This document shows, in pieces, positions 1 through 8,087 of a stretch of 64,000 bases of DNA (its first letter is position 1; every line of letters starts with the position of its first letter). Source of the DNA: Pseudomonadota bacterium (GTDB taxonomy: Bacteria > Bdellovibrionota_B > Oligoflexia > Oligoflexales > CAIYRB01); the NCBI GenBank assembly GCA_026390435.1, contig JAPLFY010000030.1, positions 1 through 64,000 of the forward strand, in the 5' to 3' direction. The translations under genes and the position numbers were made by a program. The notes beneath the pieces were generated by a model. That model searched no databases. It had not been told where the DNA came from and was given only the letters and a program-made list of their open reading frames with translations.

Positions 1-2
1 CC

Positions 3-395
3 GGCTTTTATCAGTACCAGTGCGTCGTGCCATTTAGTGAGAGTACAGCTGCCATCCGCGAGATCCTGACTGAGATTGCCGGGGCAGGCCTTGGGTCTTT
101 TCTTGCAGTTCTGAAAACATTCGGCAGCCGACCATCACTAGGCATGCTGTCGTTTGCCAGGCCCGGAGTGACGCTGGCTCTAGACTTCCCAAATACCGGA
201 GAGAATGTGCTGCGTCTCTTTGAGAGGCTGGACGCTATCACTCTAAGCGCACGCGGTAGCGTCTATCCGGCGAAAGACGCCCGCATGAGTGGCTCGTCAT
301 TTAAACACTTCTTCCCCCAGTGGCAGGAATTTTCCAAATATGTGGACCCCAGATTTTCCTCAAGCTTCTGGCGCCGCGTGGTGGAGTCACCGTGA
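3..395 (+). CDS. DprE1-like FAD-linked oxidase, C-terminal fragment
   Basis: Only the last 130 codons lie in the window; the reading frame is open from the left edge. The visible part starts with a FYQYQCVVPFSES stretch, then a TLALDFPNTGENVLRLFERL segment and a VYPAKDARM segment. This is the C-terminal substrate domain pattern of decaprenylphosphoryl-ribose 2'-oxidase (DprE1) and related FAD-binding oxidoreductases. Such enzymes oxidise the 2'-hydroxyl of a polyprenyl-phospho-pentose, and a partner reductase completes the epimerisation. The stop overlaps the start of the next gene by 4 bases (GTGA), and that gene is a DprE2-like reductase, which supports the call. The polyprenyl-pentose substrate is known for the family and only inferred here. 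The FAD-binding N-terminal half is outside the window. Confidence 0.75.
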   Translation, partial: GFYQYQCVVPFSESTAAIREILTEIAGAGLGSFLAVLKTFGSRPSLGMLSFARPGVTLALDFPNTGENVLRLFERLDAITLSARGSVYPAKDARMSGSSFKHFFPQWQEFSKYVDPRFSSSFWRRVVESP

Positions 396-1129
396 AAAAA
401 GTACTGATTTTAGGCGCCAACTCAGCGATAGCCAGAGCCGTCGGGCGGATCTATGCGGAGCAGGGCCACGCCCTCTATTTAGTAGGTCGAGATCCAGCGA
501 AACTAGCGGCAACCGAGCTCGACCTAAAGGTCCGCGCCAAAGCTCCAGTATTTAGCTTAGCGAGTGATCTAACCGAGACAAGTCGGCATGCAGAACTCAT
601 AGCAACGGCAGAGGCAAAACTCGGTGGCTTAGATACTGTACTAATCGCCCATGGCGAGCTCGGCAGTCAGCTTGACGCACAAAAAGATGTTGCAGCCACG
701 ATGCGTATTCTCAACAGTAATTTTATCAGCCAAGTGTCTTTAATGACGCTACTCGCAAATAACTTTGAGCATAAAAAATCCGGTACCCTTGCCGTCATCA
801 CTTCGGTAGCCGGCGACCGCGGTCGCAAGACTAATTACGTCTACGGTACGGCCAAAGGCGCGCTCTCTATTTTTCTCAGTGGACTACGCAACCGGCTATG
901 TTCATTTGGGGTCAGTGTCGTAGATTTGCGCCTGGGTTTTGTCGACACCCCGATGACCAGCTCGTTTAAAAAAGGTCCACTTTGGGCTAGTCCCGAAGCC
1001 GTCGGCAAAGCGATCGTCCACGCCATCAGTCGCGGCGACGACATCGTCTATGTTCCCTGGTTTTGGCGCTGGATCATGCTCATCATCCGCAGCATCCCCG
1101 AGACGTTATTTAAACGACTGAGTTTGTGA
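392..1129 (+). CDS. DprE2-like short-chain dehydrogenase/reductase
   Basis: A 245-residue classical SDR. The GTG start at 392 overlaps the stop of the upstream oxidase and sets the N-terminus just before the nucleotide-binding loop (GANSAIA, residues 8-14). The catalytic Tyr151-x-x-x-Lys155 (YGTAK) and a preceding serine in a TSVAGDRG context are present, followed by the LGFVDTPMT turn. Paired with a DprE1-like oxidase, the most likely role is NAD(P)H-dependent reduction of the 2'-keto intermediate in polyprenyl-phospho-ribose to arabinose epimerisation, feeding cell-envelope glycan synthesis. The C-terminus is hydrophobic (WFWRWIMLIIRSI) and may touch the membrane. The last 20 bases overlap the convergent AAA ATPase gene. 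Confidence 0.8.
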   Translation: MKKVLILGANSAIARAVGRIYAEQGHALYLVGRDPAKLAATELDLKVRAKAPVFSLASDLTETSRHAELIATAEAKLGGLDTVLIAHGELGSQLDAQKDVAATMRILNSNFISQVSLMTLLANNFEHKKSGTLAVITSVAGDRGRKTNYVYGTAKGALSIFLSGLRNRLCSFGVSVVDLRLGFVDTPMTSSFKKGPLWASPEAVGKAIVHAISRGDDIVYVPWFWRWIMLIIRSIPETLFKRLSL

Positions 1130-2429
1130 GATACTTGCAGTAGGCCGCCATGTAAATCGGAAGAGACACTAACTCCGTGGCACCCCACCTCTCGCGAACG
1201 GGAGGGCCGTCGTAGAAACGCAAAGCCATCTTTGGTTGATATGTTTCGCAGTAAAGCTGCAACGAACGCATGCGCTTACTGGACCCTGACTTGACCTCGA
1301 CCGGCACAATTTGGATTCCCGTTTCATCTGCTCGCTGCAACAAGAAGTCTACTTCAGCATTGTCCGCACGACCTTCTCTGAGCCAATAAAAAAGTGCTGG
1401 CTCTTCATACGGTGCAGAAACATACGCTAGATGCTGAGCTACAAATTGCTCCGCCGATATTGCTGCATCCATCGGCCCACCCACGATCCTGCCGAGTAGA
1501 CCTATATCATTCCAGTAAAGTTTATAAACTTTATGCGATGCATTCGCAGCCAGTGGCGGAGCCGGTGGTGCCGTGTGCGATGCTCTTAAGATGATACGAG
1601 CATCAATCAGCATTTGGACGGCTTGGCGGGTCTTTTCAATGCGAGTATCTGGAGCTAGTTCACTATATTTGACCTTATGTCCGATAGTGCTTGGGAGTCG
1701 CCGATATACCTGCTGCAGAACCGGCACCCACTCACCTCGAGACCTATATTTTGCAAAGTCAGCGCCGTAGGTATCGATGATGCGCTGCTGAGCTTGCCTC
1801 CAACCCAAAGCATGTTCCGGCGATTGTATATAGGTCGCCACTGCTTCAGGCATGCCACCAACCTTCACGAATAGGTCGTATATTCTATTTGCCCGGCGAT
1901 GCAGTGCATCCGACCATTCTTCGCCTAGTCGGTAGGATGCTAACTTCTGATGCACAAGTTCATCACCAAGAGCAGCCGCAAATTCAGAAAACGTCAACGG
2001 GCCGAGGTGAAAATACTCGATGCGTCCGACCGGCATAGCAACGTCAATGGTCGGCAACACCAGCTCTAGAAGCGAGCCCGCACATATCACTGGCAACTCA
2101 GGGCGCTGTTCAAAAAAGTAACGCAGCGCTGCCAACGCCACAGGTATCGTTTGAATCTCGTCTAAAAAGAGGAGAGTGCGTGGGCCGCAGACCTTGCCCG
2201 CTAGAATAGCGAGTTCATCTAAAATCTTTCCTGAATCCAACGACGCAAACAGCGGCTGCAGATAAGCATGCTGCTCGAGATTCACCTCGAGCAAATCCAA
2301 ATCATGCTCCTCCGCAAACATGCGAACGAGTGTGGACTTACCTACCTGCCGCGCTCCGCGGATGATCAGAGGGCGGCGGCGAGGAGAGGAAAACCAAATA
2401 TCTAGTTGTTTCATGGCGTTACGGCGCAT
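1110..2429 (-). CDS. AAA ATPase with DUF4143-type C-terminal domain
   Basis: A 439-residue protein of the archaeal/bacterial AAA-14 plus DUF4143 family. The N-terminus has a Walker A (GARQVGKST, about residues 20-28) and a Walker B (LLFLDEIQ, near 90-97). The C-terminal third has a PD-(D/E)xK-like pattern: an acidic EVDFLL strand and a VEVKSG strand near residues 350-380. The family is widespread in accessory parts of genomes and has no firm function; a DNA- or nucleotide-related role is only inferred. The start at 2429 is assumed; Met6 is an alternative. The gene is monocistronic, converges on the SDR gene with a 20-base overlap, and has a symmetric promoter/operator-like dyad about 40 bases upstream. 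Confidence 0.8.
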   Translation of the reverse strand: MRRNAMKQLDIWFSSPRRRPLIIRGARQVGKSTLVRMFAEEHDLDLLEVNLEQHAYLQPLFASLDSGKILDELAILAGKVCGPRTLLFLDEIQTIPVALAALRYFFEQRPELPVICAGSLLELVLPTIDVAMPVGRIEYFHLGPLTFSEFAAALGDELVHQKLASYRLGEEWSDALHRRANRIYDLFVKVGGMPEAVATYIQSPEHALGWRQAQQRIIDTYGADFAKYRSRGEWVPVLQQVYRRLPSTIGHKVKYSELAPDTRIEKTRQAVQMLIDARIILRASHTAPPAPPLAANASHKVYKLYWNDIGLLGRIVGGPMDAAISAEQFVAQHLAYVSAPYEEPALFYWLREGRADNAEVDFLLQRADETGIQIVPVEVKSGSSKRMRSLQLYCETYQPKMALRFYDGPPVRERWGATELVSLPIYMAAYCKYLTNSVV

Positions 2430-2461
2430 ACAGGAAAAAGACCCCAGGTTTTATACATCTC

Positions 2462-2493
2462 GATTGTATATTAAGGGGCCTAAAAATACAATC
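2462..2493. promoter_or_regulatory. Perfect dyad that also forms a symmetric promoter
   Basis: GATTGTAT at 2462-2469 and ATACAATC at 2486-2493 are perfect 8-base inverted repeats. They contain TTGTAT and TACAAT exactly 17 bases apart, so the same element reads as a -35/-10 pair on either strand. On the minus strand it would drive the AAA ATPase gene at 2429. A dimeric regulator binding the dyad would cover both hexamers. Promoter activity is inferred from spacing and match only. Confidence 0.45.
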
Positions 2494-2537
2494 TGAGCGT
2501 ATTATTTGGGGGCTTAATGACCGCCAGTGTCCCCTCG

Positions 2538-3386
2538 TCACCCCTTTGCCGCCGCATGATACTTCTTACGAATCTGCTCAATATCAACCGTCGGCGCGGG
2601 CTGCGCCATGTTTAAACTCGCCAAGGACTTGGCGATGATCTGCGCAATGGCCAAATCCCGGAACCATTTGTGATTCGAAGGAATGACGAACCAAGGCGCA
2701 TGTTCAGTACTGGTCTTCTCTAGCAGATCATCGAACGCATCCATATACGAATCCCAGTATTGTCTCTCGCTATAGTCTGCCTCACTGATCTTCCAGTGCT
2801 TATCCGGATCATCAAGGCGCTTTTTGAAGCGAGCTAACTGCTCGTCTTTGGAAATGTGGAGGAAGAACTTCAAAATAGTCGTGTTATTTTCTAGCGCCAG
2901 TAGTCTTTCGAAATCATTGATCTGCTTATAACGCTCGGACCAAACTTTTTCTGGCACCAGCTTATGGACGCGCGCCACCAAGACGTCTTCGTAGTGAGAG
3001 CGGTTGAAGACACCGATCGATCCCTTGCGCGGTGCATGCGGGTGGACGCGCCAGAGAAAGTCGTGCCGCAGTTCCTCGGAGGTGGGAGCTTTAAATGAAG
3101 TGACGTTACAGCCTTGTGGATTGAACGCCGAAACTACGTGCCGGATGACGCCGTCTTTACCGGCCGTGTCTAGACCCTGAAGTACGATGAGAAGCGAATG
3201 CTTACCCTCGGAGTACATCCGATATTGGATCTTAAAAAGTTGCTCCAGATACTTTTGCGTCTCGGCCTCGGCCGATTTATTTGAATCAAAACCATCACGC
3301 GCCGATGGATCAAGTTGTTGGAATTTGACCTTCGCATTTGGTTTCACCAAAAATTCACTGTGGTAATCCTTCATGAGCGCAGCCAT
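2538..3386 (-). CDS. ppk2: Polyphosphate kinase 2 family protein (PPK2)
   Basis: A 282-residue PPK2. It has the Walker A GLDTAGKDG at 71-79, an HPHAPRKGSIGVFNRSHYEDVLVARV block (lid and Walker B region), and the W-x-x-R-Y-K-Q-I-N-D-F-E block. The GLDTAGKDG loop and the length near 280 resemble the AMP/ADP-phosphorylating (class III) members more than the GTP-forming class I; this subclass is inference. The enzyme transfers phosphate between polyphosphate and nucleotides in the cytoplasm. It lies 46 bases downstream of a glycosyltransferase on the same strand and probably shares its transcript. The start is uncertain: GGAG directly abuts Met1, while it sits 12 bases from Met5. Confidence 0.88.
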   Translation of the reverse strand: MAALMKDYHSEFLVKPNAKVKFQQLDPSARDGFDSNKSAEAETQKYLEQLFKIQYRMYSEGKHSLLIVLQGLDTAGKDGVIRHVVSAFNPQGCNVTSFKAPTSEELRHDFLWRVHPHAPRKGSIGVFNRSHYEDVLVARVHKLVPEKVWSERYKQINDFERLLALENNTTILKFFLHISKDEQLARFKKRLDDPDKHWKISEADYSERQYWDSYMDAFDDLLEKTSTEHAPWFVIPSNHKWFRDLAIAQIIAKSLASLNMAQPAPTVDIEQIRKKYHAAAKG

Positions 3387-3432
3387 CTCCCGCGAAAGCT
3401 TAATTGCAAATCAGCACCTAACATCTAGCCAG

Positions 3433-4191
3433 TCAACTACAGCATGTCGATTTATGCACGGACGGCTCTAGCGACTTTTTAAAATCCAGAAGTTGCAGCA
3501 GCATCTTAATGGGATCAGTCACCATCGAAACTTTCGAGCCCGGAACCTCGGTCCACGAGACTGGGCACTCCACTATTTTAACCCCAGCGCGATAAGCAAG
3601 AATCACAAGCTGAGTATCCCAAGTCCAAGTCTGCGACGTGATACTCGGCAGTAAATTTTGTACAGCTGCTCTGCGAAAAAATTTACAACCGCACTGACTG
3701 TCATACACCGGGATATCAAACATCATACTGACGATAGTCGCAAATACCCGACCAACGAGGTGACGACTCAGTTTTCGTTCGACACTGTGGCCGAGCATTT
3801 TCACTCGTGATGCGATGACGCCAGCGACTTGATGATTTTGATCGAGTGACTTAATGACACGCAGTGCTTCCGCAGCAGAAACAGAGCCGTCGGCATCGAG
3901 AAACCCAACGACATCGGTTGATACTTGGCTAAATCCAGCAGCAATGGCGCTGCCCTTGCCACCATTTTTAGGCTTCTTATAAAGACTGATGCGAGACATG
4001 TTTTGTTGAGCCTGCAACACGAGTCGCTCGACTTCGCTAAGGTGATCCTGACGCGATCCATCATCGACAACCAGCACACTGACATTTGGCTCATGCTGCA
4101 GCAGCTGCTCGAAATCGGCTAGTAATTTACCGATACGCGCGCCCTCGTTGTAACAGGGGATAATGATGGAGGTGGATGTCTGAATAGTCAT
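3433..4191 (-). CDS. Family 2 glycosyltransferase, dolichyl-phosphate glucosyltransferase-like
   Basis: A 252-residue GT-A enzyme. It begins with SIIIPCYNEG (NDP-sugar strand), has a VVDDGS motif, a KNGGKGSAIAAG loop, the metal-binding DxD in FLDADGS (near residue 98), and the YDSQCGCKFFRR acceptor-loop pattern. These are the marks of the polyprenyl/dolichyl-phosphate glucose or mannose transferases (ALG5/DPM1-like). No transmembrane segments follow, so it would act on the inner face of the membrane as a peripheral protein. The likely product is a polyprenyl-phospho-sugar used for envelope glycans; the sugar cannot be told. It heads a two-gene unit with ppk2 and is divergent from the SNF2 gene. 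Confidence 0.8.
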   Translation of the reverse strand: MTIQTSTSIIIPCYNEGARIGKLLADFEQLLQHEPNVSVLVVDDGSRQDHLSEVERLVLQAQQNMSRISLYKKPKNGGKGSAIAAGFSQVSTDVVGFLDADGSVSAAEALRVIKSLDQNHQVAGVIASRVKMLGHSVERKLSRHLVGRVFATIVSMMFDIPVYDSQCGCKFFRRAAVQNLLPSITSQTWTWDTQLVILAYRAGVKIVECPVSWTEVPGSKVSMVTDPIKMLLQLLDFKKSLEPSVHKSTCCS

Positions 4192-4223
4192 CGCTAGGTG
4201 GTATCCCTTCAGCCTTCACGGTG

Positions 4224-4242
4224 GCGACACTCAGAATGTCGC
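4224..4242. promoter_or_regulatory. Inverted repeat in a divergent intergenic region
   Basis: GCGACA, a 7-base spacer, then TGTCGC form a perfect 6-base dyad in the 137-base gap between the divergent glycosyltransferase and SNF2 genes. It could be an operator or an mRNA hairpin. No clear -35/-10 pair was seen beside it. Confidence 0.25.
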
Positions 4243-4328
4243 TGCCCTTAATTACGATTTCGGTTTAATCTTAGCAACTCGCCGGAAAAAAGGCGTTCCT
4301 TAACCAATAAAATGCCCGGATTATCGAA

Positions 4329-7300
4329 TTGTTAGCCAAAAAAACCTCGACGCTATTTAGCAAGTCCAGCCGGATGCTCGGTGAGACCTTCGTTCAGAGC
4401 GACTTAGCCAAGGTGATTAAATTCGACGAGGACTCGATCACCGGCTCCGTCGAAGGTGGCGACAGTGCCAGCGTTAGGCTGCAACTTTGCGGCGAAAGCA
4501 GCGACGATGATCATCTTCATGCCGACTGCGACTGCGCCCTCTTTCACAGACACAAGCTGTGTCAGCACATTTGGGCGCTTGTCTTACTTGCTGACAATCA
4601 CCGCTGGGGCGGCACAGTACGACGGTACCAAGGTGCCATCGACATTGAATTTGGCTGCGACGATGACGAAGACCGTGACGAAGATCATGATGATAATGAA
4701 AATGATGATAGCGGAGACACGGACGACTGGTACGTCGAAGAGGACGCGGCGCTTGACAGCGCCGCATACCCGTTCCTTCCTAGCCGAGCGCCAAACAGAG
4801 CCCAGAGGATAGAGCCAAGCGTTGAGTCATTGACCACCAACCGCGTCCACTGGGAGAAGCTACTCGAAGATGCCGACGCCATTTCAAGGCGCAGCCTCAA
4901 CGACATCACGCGCGAGGAATCCATTCCGTCCACGACCAAGCATAGCGAGCTTTTGTACGGCCTACATTTGAGCGGAACGAAAGCTCAAGGCGAATTGACG
5001 ATCAACTTATTTCAGCGTCACACGCGTGTTAACGGCAGCTGGGGAGTGGCCAAGCCGTTTAAATTGTCGCGCACCCAGAGTGAAACGCTGGATCACCCGG
5101 CCGATCAAGAAATTATCTCTCTCATGTTTGGTGGGCAGGCCCAAAAGAAGTCGTCGTCTTATTACGATTACTACTACGAAGATCCATACTGGGCACCGGC
5201 CCATGACCTGTTTAAAATCAGTCCGCCACTTTACGACGTTTTATTGCCTAAACTGGCGGCAACTGGTCGATTTTATTTCATCGAATTCAACGACTCGCGG
5301 CCAGCGGCGACCCCGCTGACTTACAGCTGCAACGATGCTTGGATTTTCGAGTTAGCCGTCACTGCCGCGAAGGCAGCAAATTCTGGTTCTAAGAGCACTG
5401 GCCAACCCTGGATCCTTACGGGGCGATTTCGCCGTGGCGCCGAGCTCATGACGGTGACCACACCCAAGCTTGTGCTCCGCTCCGGCCTAGTGATGCATGA
5501 GCAAGATCTAGGGCGGATACCGGCTTTATCTAACGACGAGTTTTTTTGGATCGCGCGCCTTCGCGAACAGGGTCCAGTGATGATTCCTCAAGCAGACCTA
5601 GACCGCTTTGTCGAAACGTTAACGCGCCTACCGCTTTGTCCGCGTATTGAATTGCCAGAGTCTACGACATGGCAAACGAAGACGGGCACTCCAACGCCTA
5701 GACTTTCGATTATGGCGGCCAGCGCCAGCCAAGGTCCGGGCCAATTAACGGCAAAGGTAAACTACCAGTACGACGGCATAACGCTGAGTCGTAGCGAGGG
5801 ACGCTCATCTTGGGTGGATAACCACGCTAAAATCATTCACAAGCGTGATGCCGCGGCAGAAGTAAAATTATTTGAACAACTGCTGCAGCAGCCGCAAATA
5901 CTACACGCTACGTCAGCAAACAAAGCTGGTGTCGACGTCAGCTTTGCCAGTGCTGAACTGCCCGCCTTAGTTAAGGCGCTGAGTGATCTGCGGTGGTCGG
6001 TCGAGGCCGAAGGTCGGCGTCTGCGTCAATCGGGTAATTTTGCGGCAACCGTATCTTCGGGCATCAACTGGTTTGACGTTGGAGCGACCTGTAACTTCGG
6101 TGGCCAGACGGCGACACTACCGGCCCTAATCGCAGCACTAGAGCGTGGTGATAACTTTATCAAGCTCGGTGACGGAAGCCTCGGACTGCTGCCAACGGAG
6201 TGGCTGAAAAAGTTTGGCGCCATTGCCGACATGGGCAAACGAATCGATGACGGCATCCGTTTTACGCATCCACAAGGCGCCCTTTTAGACGCCTTGCTTG
6301 ATGGTCTGCCGGCGGTGGACGTCGACAGCAAATTTGCCGCGATGCGTGACCGACTTAAGGCCTTTAATGGGATCGAGCCACAGCAACCTGACGCTGCCTT
6401 TAAAGGGTCGCTGCGCGAGTATCAGTGTGAAGGCCTAGGCTGGCTTAACTTCCTAAGCAAGTACGGCTTTGGTGGCTGTCTGGCCGACGACATGGGCCTT
6501 GGTAAGACGATTCAGGTCCTAGCTATGTTGCAGCAGCGCTACGCTAACACTAAGCGTAAGCGCAAACCCAGCGTCGTCATCGTACCGCGCAGCCTCGTCC
6601 ACAACTGGCTAAAGGAGGCGCAGCGTTTCTGTCCAGACCTTCGTCTTCTCGATTTCGCCTCTGCGGACCGTCATGACAATTGGGACAGCCTCAGTGACTA
6701 TGATGTCATCATCACCACCTACGGAGTGCTGCGCCGCGACATCGAGAAGCTGTGCTCGGTCGAGTTCGACTACGCGATCCTCGACGAAGCCCAAGCCATC
6801 AAAAATGATGCTGCACAAACGGCTAAAGCAGCTCGTCTCGTCCAAGCCGACCACAGACTAGCGCTGTCGGGTACACCCGTAGAAAATCACCTCGGTGACC
6901 TTGCTTCAATCTTTGAATTTCTCAATCCCGGCATGCTCAGCACATCCATGTTTAGTGCCATGTCCAAAAAGACGCCGGAAGATGCACTGAAATTTGCCTC
7001 ATTACTGGCCCGGGCTCTCCGGCCGTTTATTCTCCGCCGCACCAAGGCGCAAGTCCTAAAAGATCTGCCGGAAAAAACCGAGCAAACCATATATTGCAGC
7101 CTCGAACCACAGCAGCGCCGTCTCTACGACGAGCTGCGCGATCACTACCGCGCCAGGCTCACCAAGACCGTCAAAGAGCAGGGCATGAAGCGCTCCAAAA
7201 TACATGTGGTCGAAGCTCTGCTGCGGCTGCGCCAAGCCGCCTGTCACCCTGGCCTGATCGATAAAACTCGCAGTCACGAGTCCAGTGCGAAACTGGACGC

Positions 7301-7790
7301 CCTCCTGGATCAGCTGCGCGAGGTGATCGAAAGCGGTCATAAAGCTCTAGTCTTCAGCCAGTTCACGAGCATGCTCGCTCTGGTGCGTGAGCGCCTCGGC
7401 CGAGAAAAGTTCACCTACGAGTACCTTGATGGTCGGACTCGAGACCGAGAGGCTCGGGTGACTAGGTTCCAAACTGATCCCAACGTGCCACTGTTTTTGA
7501 TCAGCCTTAAAGCTGGCGGCCTGGGCCTAAACCTGACTGCCGCTGACTACTGCTTTATTCTAGACCCTTGGTGGAATCCGGCAGCAGAGGCACAGGCGAT
7601 TGACCGGGCTCACCGCATGGGTCAAACCAAACCAGTCTTTGCCTACCGGCTGATCGCCAAAGACACGGTCGAGGAAAAAATCCTCGCTCTTCAAGAGAAG
7701 AAGCGTGACCTGGCCGATGCCATCGTGTCGGCCGAAAACAGCGTCCTCAGCAGCCTCACCTTTGACGACCTGCAGTTGTTGCTGTCGTGA
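4329..7790 (+). CDS. SNF2/RapA-type helicase with N-terminal SWIM zinc finger
   Basis: A 1153-residue SNF2-family ATPase. A SWIM finger (Cys67-x-Cys69, Cys78-x-His80) is followed by a long acidic stretch (about residues 110-145, mostly Asp and Glu) and a large middle region typical of bacterial SWIM-SNF2 proteins. The motor begins near 690 with LREYQCEGLGWLNFL, Walker A DDMGLGKT near 719, a DEAQ box (ILDEAQAIKND) near 818, SGTPVENHLGDL, and the C-terminal RecA lobe ending in RAHRMGQTKPV near 1092. It would translocate on duplex DNA or remodel nucleoprotein complexes; its substrate is unknown. The start is a TTG without a clear ribosome site; ATG at 4374 is an alternative. It stands alone, divergent from the glycosyltransferase. 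Confidence 0.9.
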   Translation: MLAKKTSTLFSKSSRMLGETFVQSDLAKVIKFDEDSITGSVEGGDSASVRLQLCGESSDDDHLHADCDCALFHRHKLCQHIWALVLLADNHRWGGTVRRYQGAIDIEFGCDDDEDRDEDHDDNENDDSGDTDDWYVEEDAALDSAAYPFLPSRAPNRAQRIEPSVESLTTNRVHWEKLLEDADAISRRSLNDITREESIPSTTKHSELLYGLHLSGTKAQGELTINLFQRHTRVNGSWGVAKPFKLSRTQSETLDHPADQEIISLMFGGQAQKKSSSYYDYYYEDPYWAPAHDLFKISPPLYDVLLPKLAATGRFYFIEFNDSRPAATPLTYSCNDAWIFELAVTAAKAANSGSKSTGQPWILTGRFRRGAELMTVTTPKLVLRSGLVMHEQDLGRIPALSNDEFFWIARLREQGPVMIPQADLDRFVETLTRLPLCPRIELPESTTWQTKTGTPTPRLSIMAASASQGPGQLTAKVNYQYDGITLSRSEGRSSWVDNHAKIIHKRDAAAEVKLFEQLLQQPQILHATSANKAGVDVSFASAELPALVKALSDLRWSVEAEGRRLRQSGNFAATVSSGINWFDVGATCNFGGQTATLPALIAALERGDNFIKLGDGSLGLLPTEWLKKFGAIADMGKRIDDGIRFTHPQGALLDALLDGLPAVDVDSKFAAMRDRLKAFNGIEPQQPDAAFKGSLREYQCEGLGWLNFLSKYGFGGCLADDMGLGKTIQVLAMLQQRYANTKRKRKPSVVIVPRSLVHNWLKEAQRFCPDLRLLDFASADRHDNWDSLSDYDVIITTYGVLRRDIEKLCSVEFDYAILDEAQAIKNDAAQTAKAARLVQADHRLALSGTPVENHLGDLASIFEFLNPGMLSTSMFSAMSKKTPEDALKFASLLARALRPFILRRTKAQVLKDLPEKTEQTIYCSLEPQQRRLYDELRDHYRARLTKTVKEQGMKRSKIHVVEALLRLRQAACHPGLIDKTRSHESSAKLDALLDQLREVIESGHKALVFSQFTSMLALVRERLGREKFTYEYLDGRTRDREARVTRFQTDPNVPLFLISLKAGGLGLNLTAADYCFILDPWWNPAAEAQAIDRAHRMGQTKPVFAYRLIAKDTVEEKILALQEKKRDLADAIVSAENSVLSSLTFDDLQLLLS

Positions 7791-7826
7791 GGTTGCCGTG
7801 GTTGCTAGGTACCTGAAAACATAGTT

Positions 7827-7870
7827 AAAAATAAAATTGGCCGATGCGGGGCAAGCCGGCAATCAGCCAA
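7827..7870 (-). terminator. Rho-independent terminator of tRNA-Ile
   Basis: Read on the minus strand, TTGGCTGAT pairs with ATCGGCCAA (9 base pairs including one G-U) across a 16-base loop, followed at once by TTTTATTTTT. It begins 5 bases beyond the CCA end of tRNA-Ile. On the plus strand the same site lies just after the SNF2 gene but has no T run. Confidence 0.75.
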
Positions 7871-7874
7871 ATTA

Positions 7875-7951
7875 TGGTAGGCCTGCCCGGACTCGAACCG
7901 GGGACCTCTACCTTATCAGGGTAGCGCTCTAACCAACTGAGCTACAGACCT
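7875..7951 (-). tRNA. tRNA-Ile (GAT anticodon)
   Basis: On the minus strand the 77-base gene starts AGGTCTGTAGCTCAG and ends GGCCTACCA. The acceptor stem AGGTCTG/CAGGCCT pairs with one U-G wobble. The D-loop has AGTTGGTTA, the anticodon loop is CTGATAA (GAT), and the T-arm carries GGTTCGAGTCC. CCA is encoded. The gene is single, not inside an rRNA operon, where GAT isoleucine tRNA is often found. Confidence 0.97.
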
Positions 7952-7962
7952 ATGAAGCGCCG

Positions 7963-7991
7963 TTTATATGATTGTGGCCCAGCCAAGTCAA
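7963..7991 (-). promoter_or_regulatory. Sigma-70 promoter of tRNA-Ile
   Basis: On the minus strand TTGACT (7991-7986) and TATAAA (7968-7963) are separated by 17 bases; each matches 5 of 6 consensus positions. The next bases are CGGCGC, a G/C-rich discriminator as found at stringently controlled stable-RNA promoters. The mature tRNA begins 12 bases after the -10 element, leaving a leader of only about 5 bases. Confidence 0.75.
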
Positions 7992-8015
7992 CCGCAAGTT
8001 GTCGAACATCGATAT

Positions 8016-8044
8016 TTATCCACCTGTTTATAACTTGTGGATAA
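8016..8044. other. Cluster of DnaA-box-like sequences
   Basis: Three 9-mers lie within 29 bases: TTATCCACC (8016-8024), TGTTTATAA (8025-8033, reverse TTATAAACA) and TGTGGATAA (8036-8044, reverse TTATCCACA, a perfect consensus box). The outer two also form an inverted repeat. They sit just upstream of the tRNA-Ile promoter. The cluster is too short and too far from dnaA/dnaN-type genes to call an origin. It may be a DnaA-titration or regulatory site, or a transcript hairpin. Confidence 0.45.
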
Positions 8045-8087
8045 TCCTGCGGCTAAAGCTCGGCTAGACGCCCGGACCCCTTGCAGC

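Noticed and set aside
1110-2429. Toxin-antitoxin system or mobile element around the AAA ATPase
   Set aside because: No small partner gene, transposase, terminal inverted repeat or target duplication was seen.
7952-8087. Chromosomal replication origin
   Set aside because: Three DnaA-like boxes are not enough: there is no extended box array, no long AT-rich unwinding element and no dnaA, dnaN, gidA or parA gene nearby.
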